Position numbers and translations under genes: made by a program. Under the pieces are notes generated by a model, which made no database searches, was not told the origin of the DNA, and saw only the letters and a program-made list of their open reading frames with translations. A stretch of DNA of 64,000 nt from positions 578,135 to 642,134 of the forward strand of contig SSNU01004331.1 of the NCBI GenBank assembly GCA_012064415.1. Direction: 5' to 3'. Of the stretch, positions 24,501 to 32,745 are shown one piece after another. This stretch comes from Gyrodactylus bullatarudis. Taxonomy: Eukaryota > Platyhelminthes > Monogenea > Gyrodactylidea > Gyrodactylidae. Within the stretch, counting starts at the first letter, position 1; each line of letters opens with the position of its first letter.

Positions 24501-27023
24501 GATGATCACTATCCACATACAAAAGAAGTCGATGATGACGATGAAAGATGTACCATCAACACCCCTACAATAAGATATACAACATGTATTTCTCCTAATT
24601 TGAGATATTTTCTGTGCATTCTTCACACTGAACAACATGGATGTGTGTGAGTTTGTAAATGTTGGTTAGCTAGCAAGATTTTGATCGCAACAATCACACA
24701 TCAGTAGACATTTTTTTTATTTTAACGTTGATATCATGTGGAAATTTTTGTTTCACGTATCCACGTAATATTGAATTGAAATGTAGGATTATTTTTTTTG
24801 TTAAATTATCTACCTCTGTTTTTCAAAATGAGTGATAAAGAAACATGGAAATGTGTGGGATTTGGAAGTTATCCCTTTCACATGTAAGTCAATCTGTGGA
24901 GATATCCATGCATAAATATACATCTATGTATAAAGATATAGGATATGTGTCATAAATGATCGGTTGGGAGAGAAGAAATGCCTTGAAGACCAAGTAGGCT
25001 GAGTATTTCAACATTCAACTCTAAGGGGTTGTTAAAATTCAGGACAATTCCATACGCGATTAGAGCACTGCTTTTATTCCGATTAAATCTACATTTGCAC
25101 ATACATAAGCTGAGAAAACCTTGAATTACTTAACAAGACTGTATGTTGAGAATATTTTTCTTTTCTGAGTTTCTTTATTACATAGGCATGAACAAGGTTT
25201 AAGAAAACTTATGCTAATAATACTAAAAAGTAAGGGGTCAAATAGTTTATTTTTAAAATCAATTTAGACGTAAATATAAATACCAAGTAGGATGAACTGG
25301 ATATATGAATCTAAAAGAGAGAGAGATCTGTCTTGGATCAAACACAAGTGAATATATATATATAAACTGTATATGGAGGAAATGTGTACATGTCCTTTGA
25401 AAAAATAAATATCTAAAAGCTACTTTGAAAAGACAACGAAATAGAGAGAATGTTCCAATATGTTTTTTGATTGATATTGTTCTCAATTCGATGAGAGTAC
25501 ATGCATTAAAAAACATTACTGAGCACAGTGATTGACAAGTTAAATTGTAATCATTATACTCATCTATCAGCTCCTAATTCTTTTTTTTTCCAATGTTATT
25601 ATTATTTTGAAGTAGACAGAAAAAATCAGAAGGATTCCTTCAATCATAACTGGTATCTATTTCCATTATTTTATTTCAGATTTTTAAGACTAAGATCATC
25701 GTTAGCTTATTCAGATATGACTGATCCCATCTTTTATTGTCTCATGTGTTTTAATAAACTCTGAGATCTTGTCAAAGAGAGACGACGACTTATGCTCAAA
25801 AGTCATCTTCCCATTGAACAAGATATATATAAAAGCTTGCATTTATAAATAAAATGAATTAATCATTCTTCTGTTTCATATACTAACTAGACAGATTTGT
25901 CCTCAACCCAAATGAGCATTGGCAAATCATTACTTTGATAAATGCACATAGATATCTCCACTCTGCATATAGTAGGTATGTATTCCATTAGAAAGAGAGA
26001 GAGAGAGAGAAAGAGTGGGAAGGGGAAAAGAAATTATTAGATGGCACAAGATTATACTACACAGTAGTATAGGCAGAGTTTTTCTTTAAAACTCAGAAGC
26101 TAATTGATTATCACTCGTTTCCTGAAGACTAGGCAGAAATATTTTACTTTGAAGTAATTAAAAAAAACAAGTCTTGTAAATATTAACTATTTATGATGCA
26201 TTTATATGAATGTTTGTTCTAATATCTTCAAATATTCTCTAAATAATCTGTTTCACCTAATCTTCCACTCTTGATTCATGATAAAAAAGTTTCCTATTCG
26301 TTATTCGTTAAAGAAGTAGAAATCCATTTGGTTCCAAAACACACGGGTCTAGAGGTTTAACAGAACTGCCATTCATTCTTTGAGCTGGGATCAATCAGGA
26401 GAATTGAAAGACGAAAAACAATCAATTTTAAAAAGTGTCTATCCAAAGTAAAATTGGAAAGAAATAGACAACAAACTTTAATTAGCTGTCTACTAGGATA
26501 TGTTCCCATCTTGAATCGAAACAATACCAGGTCAGTCAAGATCAATAGAGTACACCCCTCGAAATGATGTAAGTGGAATTTAGTTTCTAATCCAAAGACT
26601 CACAGGTACATTACTGCTATCCATAATAGAAATGGTGTTATTCTCCTTGCTGTTGCTTAGAGACTCGGCGATATTTTCACCAGATTTGGGACTATTCTCA
26701 CGAGGATTATTTCCAACTCCAAGGCTAGATCGACCACTGTCACTGGGTGAGCTCTGAGCGAAACTGTTGCTACTGCTTCCTTCACAACTTCCACTGGATA
26801 AAATGGCACTAGCTATGCTGTTATTCAAGTCATTGCAGGATTTGTCAGGGCCAATGCTGCTGTTGTTATTGGTTGAGGTCTTTTTCCGACTACTACTTCC
26901 CCGGTTTTCCTTGCCCAATCGTCGGCCTTGTCGACGAGCTCTATAGTTGTTATTTGTACTTGAACTGTTTGCGTTATTAACTGTCTTTGGTTGTGACTTG
27001 TCTTGGACTTCTGAAGACTGCAT
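12583..27023 (-). CDS. RBMS / alan shepard-like RNA-binding protein with two divergent RRMs, 10 coding exons
   Basis: Likely a single-stranded RNA-binding regulator. Minus-strand exons: 26604-27023, 23645-23691, 23445-23566, 20596-20852, 19755-20339, 14812-15231, 14265-14394, 14096-14193, 13239-13540, 12583-13171. They total 2970 nt (989 aa) and every junction phase agrees. Residues 1-617 are Ser/Asn/Gln-rich and largely disordered. RRM1 (about 621-693) has RNP2 LYLRGL and RNP1 CYGFIDF. RRM2 (about 698-785) has RNP2 IYITNI and RNP1 GAGFVRF and ends PLEVKLADRQ, like the 'PLLVKFAD' ending of shep/RBMS RRM2. The phrases TNLYLRGLP and DPLNIYITNIP also fit shep/RBMS, though ELAV/Sxl-like proteins are the nearest alternative. 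The tail is His/Asn/Gly-rich. Doubts: an upstream non-ATG first exon could exist, because an in-frame TGA lies just before the ATG at 27021-27023. The last exon contains donor-like GTAAGC and GTAAGA sites and an AATAAA right before the stop, so 3' variants are possible. Confidence 0.82.
15232..19754. other. Long intron of the RBMS-like gene with nested repeats
   Basis: This is a 4.5-kb intron between the exons ending at 19755 and starting at 15231. It contains a direct copy (about 15887-16122) of the 12.0-12.3 kb repeat, a family M1 inverted-repeat element (17084-17483) and a weak R1-like stretch near 18380-18640. No exon-like open frame was found. Confidence 0.55.
17084..17483 (-). mobile_element. 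M1 MITE copy with terminal inverted repeats
   Basis: The ends are TTGATATGAAGTTGGGA (17084-17100) and its mirror TCCCAACTTCATATCAA (17467-17483). The interior shares CCATATTTTTCATTAAAAA, GGGCAACATGAGTAGGATTC and TAAGATTCAGTTGAATTGAT with the copies at 31.8-32.4 and 55.06-55.58 kb. Orientation is opposite to the 55-kb copy. No coding potential. Confidence 0.65.
20925..21128 (-). mobile_element. Hammerhead-bearing tRNA-SINE, copy A (intronic, same strand as host gene)
   Basis: Read on the minus strand: a tRNA-like head (about 21128-21065) with an A-box-like TGGCCTAGGGT and a degenerate B box (GTTCGAATCTT, 21071-21081). Then comes a 43-nt hammerhead module (21022-21064), then a tail ending in GGTCACCAGATTTT-like sequence and GCTAGTAGGTTAATT (20922-20940). 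The same tail closes copies B and C. Total about 204 bp, so this is the cleanest complete unit. It lies in the intron between exons 20596-20852 and 23445-23566 of the RBMS-like gene, in sense orientation. Confidence 0.7.
21022..21064 (-). ncRNA. Hammerhead ribozyme motif, copy A (stem II weakened)
   Basis: Minus strand in order: stem I 5' strand GGTGTA, core CTGACGA, stem II GTTC / loop TAATAA / TGGC, core GAAA, stem III plus cleavage site CTCGTC, stem I 3' strand TACATC. Stem I pairs over 6 bp with one G-U. Stem III is the minimal A-U, C-G with a 2-nt loop. Stem II keeps one Watson-Crick and two wobble pairs and has lost its fourth, so activity is doubtful. Length 43 nt, identical to copies B2, C and D. 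Confidence 0.65.
22195..22436. mobile_element. MITE with about 55-bp terminal inverted repeats (family M2)
   Basis: The left arm CTAGAAATATTTCGTTCTAG with GTGCTTAGGTAATATATCCC and ACAGGAACG (22195-22254) is mirrored at 22381-22436. Related sequence occurs at about 54408-54560, 54742-54786 and, more diverged, 35041-35275. The interior includes a trace of the tRNA-like SINE head (TTGTAGTCCAATGTTGAATC). Non-coding. Confidence 0.65.
22883..23110 (-). mobile_element. TTAA-type (piggyBac-like) MITE, internally deleted copy
   Basis: A TTAA at 22883-22886 is followed by CCCTTCATGTCCC and GTTGCTCCACCAGTGGAACAC, the inverted form of the end at 40021-40045. The rest matches the family (for example CAGATTCAGAATTAGCGTAATTATTTTG inverted), with a deletion in the middle. 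The other terminus was not found. A short inverted match to the left part of the 39.1-kb copy lies at about 24105-24165. Confidence 0.55.
23692..26603. other. Intron 1 of the RBMS-like gene
   Basis: A 2.9-kb intron between the long first coding exon and the 47-nt second exon. Donor GTGAGT (minus, 26598-26603), acceptor TTCTTGCAG. It holds a repeat scrap at about 24105-24165 and GA microsatellites. No coding signal was seen. Confidence 0.55.
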
Positions 27024-28804
27024 TAATCAATTGACCAGGTTTTCTGGAACACAAGATACACAAGATGAAATTAACAGAGGATAAATGATTTAGAAAAGAG
27101 TTAAGCATTTTTTGCCATTTAGTTATCTCCAAACCCCCTCCCTCAATCATCCTTCTCTCTGAGAATGAAAGAAAAGACTTGAGAAAAAACTGGTCCCTCA
27201 GGAATCTAATTGGAATGAATGAAAGAATTGTGAATGAATTTGTCGTACTACTACTACTACTACTCGAAAATGCAAACACACTCACATACTGTAAAAAGAG
27301 GGAAAATAAATTTATAAATATAATTTTTCTTATCAGAGAAATAAAAATGTATAACTGCAAGAAAAAGAAGAGGGGAAAAGAATTTGCATTTTTCCATTTC
27401 TCCCATTCGTAATGATGATGATGATAGTATAATAGGAAATGAGTGAGCCTTTGTTGGTGTTAGACAGAAAAGTGGTTTACTTCATCTCTCTATTCTTCAT
27501 CAATGAGACTCCGATAGGACACTTAGCTGTACGACTAGTTGACCATGAGATTTATTGATGGGATTGGAATGAAATTCAAGATAAAATGGAATGGATCACT
27601 TACAAGAAAGTACCAATTTCTTTGAGATAAAAAATATAAATTCCTTATGCAATGATTTCTAGGTGAGTTGACGATTTTGATGTATGATATTCCAATATGA
27701 TCCCGTTAAAGAAATTTTGTCTCCTCAGATGTAGAGAGAGAGAGTAATCTGCTTGGAGAATGAGAGGGAAGTATTAAACAATTATTTGAAAGTATTCAAC
27801 TAACATTACCAATTGGGATCTATCTAGACAATATTTCATTGGCTAATAACATTGACCAATGAAATTTAAGATGTAATGTGTAGTACACATTTCATTGAGG
27901 AAATATTAATGTACTGTCTATTCTTCTTGTATGAATGAGTAGAGTTTGGCTATTATTTCTTTCTTAGCAAATCATGACTTTTTTAATTTCAATTTCGGCA
28001 GCGATAAAAATATTTGTCTATCGTGAATTTGACCACGTGAGACAGCAATACTTTTCTAATTTCACTTTTTATTCTAACACATTATTATCAAAATGTACTT
28101 GAAGGTGTAATAAGAATCGGCAGGGCCAATTCACACTTTTCAGAACCAAAATAAGCTAAGGAACCGATTATCAAATTTTTGACATTTCTCAGCTCAGAAA
28201 GTTTAAAAATTCCTTTTCCTTCGGTTTCATATCTACCACATTTAGATTCAACATGTAAGACCGAAATCAAGGAATAGAAGATCAATCTATGCATAGGTGT
28301 CGAATAAGACTTTCTGCCAAATCTCTCCTCCATATTTGGGTGGGGGGAGGGAATTGGTAGGAGTGAACTAACCAGAGAGAGAGAGAGAGAACATGTGTCT
28401 AAACTACTTATGAAGCAGAATTTCATTTTGATAAGAAATGGTTTGTTTATAAGAACCATCTGATATATAACACAAGAAGATGCCCACTAGGTATATGAAT
28501 GAATTATATTACAATAGAATAATGATTATTAGTAGTAGGGGAATATAGATGCAAGGAGAAAACTCGGAAATGCATTACCTTATCATTAAGAATAACAAGC
28601 CTAGGCTGCATATATATGTGGTGGGAATAAGGGCAACTGGTCAATTTCTAGATTTCTGTCTATAAATTTTGTTATTTCTCTGATAACTCCCTCACTCAAT
28701 CTGTACCAGATCCCATTTAAGATTATAGAGTGAACTTCTTCCTCTTCTTCTATTCTCTTAACATATTAGAGGTTCTTTGTCGCTTCTGCGTTTCCTGAAA
28801 AATA
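27024..28804. other. Upstream flank of the RBMS-like gene
   Basis: AT-rich sequence with a TAC/CTA microsatellite near 27247-27265, a GA repeat near 28374-28391 and no convincing exon. The 5' UTR, promoter and any non-coding first exon of the minus-strand RBMS-like gene would be expected here or further right. I cannot place them. Confidence 0.4.
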
Positions 28805-29179
28805 TCACAAGAAGGAAACGAGACAAGTTGATCTAAGAGGATCAGTAATGTCAGAGGGGATAGAATAAACTAATTTTTCCAAAAATTTGACAATTTCAAT
28901 GTCATAAACTGAGCGATCAAAAGGGGTTTGCTTGAATTTTGAAGGATGCCCTGATGTAGAAAATAAAAAAAGTTTATGGGCAATTCTGGAATCAAATCGA
29001 ATGAGTGATTCATCAAAGGGAACGATTTGAATTCTTGTCAGCTGTTTTTCACATTTCAATAAATCTTTGAAGCATAAAAGAGAAGCAAAAATTGATTTTC
29101 CAAATTGTTGAATCGATCTTTCATGATCTGCATAATCTGTATGAGACAAAATGATATCAATATTCTTAGAGATAGACAA
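28805..29179 (-). other. Unassigned 124-codon open frame
   Basis: An uninterrupted frame with balanced composition (phrases IQQFGKSIFASLLCFKDLL, TRIQIVPFDESLIRFDSR, GHPSKFKQTPFDRSVYDIEI). This is unlike the Phe/Leu/Ser-rich noise frames around it. A pyrimidine-rich acceptor-like TTTTGTCTCATACAG precedes DYADHERS. I recognise no family. It may be an exon of an unseen minus-strand gene, for example an upstream exon of the RBMS-like locus, or the relic of a retroelement polyprotein. No good donor follows before the stop. Confidence 0.3.
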
Positions 29180-30790
29180 GAAAAAAGGTGCTGTTCGTTT
29201 TATTTCACAAATGCAATCAAAATTTTAAAGGTAAACGGTTAAATTCAATCAAGTCCTCTGACCCTTACTTGTGAACTTTTTGCTCTGTGAAATCCACCCG
29301 AACTTCAAGAGACTGATCTGAATAAAAAGTAACACCTGGTTTTGAATTCTCTATTCAGTTTATACGGGCATTAGGGTAGGACATAATTTTTCGAGTTTAT
29401 GCTTTCATTTGATATAGTAAATTTTATGCTTAAATTTTTTTTTCAATGAAATTTACTACGAGAAATGATAAATTTTGAATCATTTGACATGTTATGAAGT
29501 TTTTAAATCAAATTTTCACGTCAAATTGTTATTAAACTTATAATGAAACACCCTAAATATTAAAATGGAAATAATAAAAATGGATAACAATAGGAAACAG
29601 TTTGTGATATATTTCTTTAAAAAAACAGAGTCATCTGAAGATCATTGCAAAAAAGTTGATATAGATTGATTTTTGAAATAGATTTTAACCAGAGTCAAAT
29701 TCAACGTGGCCTCTGATAGACATTTGCTGACTGAATGTCTTGTGCTTGGTACCTACCTGTAGATCAATTGGAATCAGGAAAATTTAATACCTCTAAAGTT
29801 GTATTCTCTCGAGTTTAACTTTCTTTGACAAATCAAGATATAAAAGAAGAATTGAAGGCTTAAAACAAGTTGATTAGAGTTTGAGAGGAAGCAGTTGGTA
29901 GCAAGCAATTCTTAATTGCCAAGTAGTTTTTTATTGCCAAGAACCAAATGTATGAGAGCTTCAGCTCACTTCTACTCTCTCGATATATAACTGGGAAATG
30001 TTATTAATTTCGATCTAGTTCTCTTCTTCTTCTTCTTCTTAGTTTGTCTTCGTCTCCCTGATAATTTCCCCTTTGTTTTATGTTCTCCTATCGTTTTATG
30101 TCCCTCAGAATTCTAGAATGAGAGAGAGAGAAATAAAGGGTCGTAAAATATGTCGAACGGGAGAAATTTTGAGAAAACAATTTTTTTTGAATTTACCTCC
30201 ACAGCAAGTTTTCTGTCATGACCCCCCCCACCATCATCATCATACACATAAATGGGAATAACTCTGTGATATTGAGCAATAAATCGAGAAACGGGTGAAT
30301 CGTGAATGGGGTGGGCTCGGAGACATTTCCTTCTTCTTCTTCTTAGATGGATGAAAAAGGGAAGCAGAATTATGGGGACATAAAACTGGCGTATTCACAC
30401 ACACTAACAGACTAACGAGCTAAGTAAGGAACGAAGGAAGGAAGGATCAGCCAACTTATTAGATAAATGTGGAGGAAATATTTCACCACCATCCAGAATT
30501 TGTTGCAAGTCAGGAGTAAAATGAAACCAGAGAATAGGGAAAGAAAATGAATTCTTGAAGATGAAGAAGACAGCGAAAGAAAATTAATCAAGATATATGT
30601 CCCCCCATCTTTATATAGACAGATTTCTATAGTTGAAAAGTTTTGAACTAAATGCAAAGGAAACAAATTGTAGTTAGAACGAATGGTTATGGATATTATT
30701 ATAAAATGTAATTTATTTCCAAGCCTAGAAGAAGACTAAGCTCACGATTATTAAAGTGAGAATGTTACCAGGCAAGAACCAACAAATCTC
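29180..30790. other. Gene-free stretch
   Basis: A weak R1-like repeat lies at about 29380-29560. CTT-type microsatellites occur near 30021-30041 and 30331-30344. No coding sequence, RNA gene or clear inverted-repeat element was recognised. Confidence 0.4.
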
Positions 30791-30791
30791 C

Positions 30792-30915
30792 ATCAAAAAT
30801 TTTTTACTTGGTGTTCTGCTCTAGCCTCTCGATATTCAGTTAGATGGACCTTCTTCGGTATGCCATTCTTGAAAACACGCCAGATCTTCTCAATTAGATT
30901 CAACACATGTGAAAA
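30792..30915 (-). pseudogene. Possible Tc1/mariner-type transposase C-terminal scrap
   Basis: The minus strand reads LNLIEKIWRVFKNGIPKKV and then HLTEYREARAEHQVKNF before a stop. The LN(P)IEk(I/V)W.v(F/L)K pattern is the hallmark around the third catalytic acidic residue of Tc1/mariner DDE/D transposases ('LNPIENLW'). About 40 codons survive and I see no flanking transposase. The identification rests on this one motif. Confidence 0.35.
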
Positions 30916-31789
30916 CAGAGCTATAATCTTAGAATTTCAACATTTGCCTAATTTAATTTCATATCTCAAACCGCAAAAGAGTTGTATATTGATTTTAGAC
31001 GTAATATGATTGTATTTTACTAAAATTATTCAAAAGGATCATTAATAATATTTCACAAATTTCATTCAATTAATGAATGAATTTTCGGCTCGCAATTTAA
31101 AATAACCATCCAGTATTATTTATCAAGTCTAATTTCTTAGGATGAATTTGTAGTTAATTTAGGGTTGTGGAATCGAATTTCTTGATGTAGAAAGCAATTT
31201 ATTATTGAATAGAAAAGTGAAGAAAACCCTGTAACAAAATAAAGTGAATGTACATTTTACGAAATCAGAATGGTTACAGTTTTGTTTATACAGAATATAC
31301 CTCTCTGTAAAATATAACCAGAAGGAATCAACAATTATTATCACTCTTTTCTTGTTTATTTTCCCATGTCTGATAGATATCTGACACACATTCAGATACA
31401 AAAATGCATTAACATGGTTCAGTTCATCTAACGATAAACTACCCAGTAATAAATATCTCTGAATTGTAAAGGATTTATTGAATTTTGTCATGCAGGACTT
31501 TTAAATGCTTCCTTTTTTGATAACCTTAAGCAAGTAACTGAAGTTTTATTTAATCTTGAGCTTAGGGGATTTTATAGACTTTGAGCTGAGAACGATGGTT
31601 TATTTCAAAGTTAGAGAGTCATCAAAAGTTGATTTTCAAGATCACGATAAGACAAAGAAATCAAATATGCTGGATAAAAAAATTTTGAGAATCAACCCAT
31701 TTTCGTCGGGAATATTGAATTTTGATTTTTTGATCATTTTCCCTACTTGAAAGTCGATGATATTTTGATGATTCAAGGAAAATATCGAA

Positions 31790-32404
31790 ATCTTACTGAT
31801 GTTGCCCACTTTTACCATTTGAAGGAAAAAAATTCTGAAAAAAAATATTTTTTGAAAAATATGGTCATTTTTCAAATTCCCATTTGGCGCCAAAATCCAA
31901 TTTTTTCGAACTTAGAGCTGAAAATTTTTGGAAGTTGGATGTTGATCAAAAGAGTCTTTTCAGGATCAAGATCAGACAAGAAAGCTGACTAGCTCCGTCA
32001 AATTACCGACAGTTACCCCATTTTCGAGAGATTTCGAATTATCGAATTTTCATTGATTGAAATTCCGCTCCCAAACGATAATTAGGTTATTCAACAGATA
32101 AGATTCAGTTGAATTGATTTTTTCGTCTAATCTTGATCCTGAAAAACCTCCTTTGATCAGCCTCCCACTTTCAAATCGATAAAAATTTTCGGTTCAAAGT
32201 TCGAAAAATGGGATTTTGGCGTCAACTGGGAATTTGAAAAATGACCATATTTTTCATAAAAATATTTTTTTTCAGAATTTTTTCCTTCAAATGGTTAAAG
32301 TCTGCAGCATGAGTAAAATTCTAAAAATTCTTTAACAAATTCGAATTCTTGATGAAAATATCGAAATTTCTGTAAAAATCATGGATTCTCAACTTCATAT
32401 TAAT
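31790..32404. mobile_element. M1 MITE copy, large fold-back
   Basis: The left arm (about 31790-31983: GATGTTGCCCACTTTTACCA, ATTTGGCGCCAAAATCCAA, GATCAAAAGAG) is mirrored by the right arm (about 32118-32318), giving a near-palindrome with about 200-bp arms. The right end TCTCAACTTCATATTAATTAG is the M1 terminus also seen at 17483. M1-like sequence continues leftwards to about 31550. It abuts the left edge of the palindromic SINE dimer at 32416. Confidence 0.6.
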
Positions 32405-32540
32405 TAGCTATAGCTTTATATCCATCCATTTGAACTCTAACTTGATAGAGATTGTCTTCTCACCCCTAAATGTTAGAATTCAGATAAGCAAGTGTCAATT
32501 ACATAAGAGAGTCAAATAATATTCAACTCATGGGTGCAGA

Positions 32541-32583
32541 TGGTGGAGCGTTTCGTCCATATTAGGATTCGTCAGTAAATGTA
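32541..32583 (-). ncRNA. Hammerhead ribozyme motif, copy B1 (degenerate)
   Basis: Minus strand: core CTGACGA, stem II ATCC / TAATAT / GGAC with a mismatched first pair, core GAAA, then CGCTCC where intact copies have CGCGTC. The cleavage triplet and stem III partner are therefore mutated and the copy is predicted inactive. It is the inverted partner of B2. Confidence 0.5.
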
Positions 32584-32611
32584 GTAAGAACTGAGTTCGA
32601 ATTCTGGCTAT

Positions 32612-32654
32612 GGTGTACTGACGAGTCCAAAAAAGGACGAAACGCGTCTACATC
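32612..32654 (+). ncRNA. Hammerhead self-cleaving ribozyme, copy B2 (intact core)
   Basis: Ordered elements: stem I 5' GGTGTA (32612-32617); core CTGACGA (32618-32624); stem II GTCC (32625-32628), loop AAAAAA, GGAC (32635-32638); core GAAA (32639-32642); stem III CGCG; cleavage site TC ending at 32648; stem I 3' TACATC (32649-32654). All conserved type I hammerhead positions (CUGANGA, GAAA, UH at the cut) are present. Stem II is four perfect pairs. Stem I is six pairs with one G-U. Stem III is only two pairs (A-U, C-G) with a 2-nt loop, the form known from satellite/SINE hammerheads that act best as dimers. Predicted cut is after C32648. Confidence 0.85.
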
Positions 32655-32745
32655 TGGTGGTGTGAGTTGAATATATGGAATTGACACTTGCTTATCTGAA
32701 TTCTGTGAGAAGACAATTTCCATCAAGTTAGAGTTCAAATGTAGT

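Larger units (their letters stand above)
32416..32745. mobile_element. Head-to-head dimer of hammerhead SINEs (copies B1 and B2)
   Basis: Two SINE units point outward from a shared centre at about 32576-32606: B1 on the minus strand (tail at left) and B2 on the plus strand (tail at right). The arms pair over more than 100 bp (for example CAGATAAGCAAGTGTCAATT at left and its mirror at right). Copy B2 keeps the B box (AGTTCGAATTC, 32594-32604) and an intact hammerhead. The A-box half of the tRNA head is lost in the central fusion. On the right the common SINE tail runs on to about 32775, in the words ACATTTTGATAGGTTAA. Confidence 0.65.
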
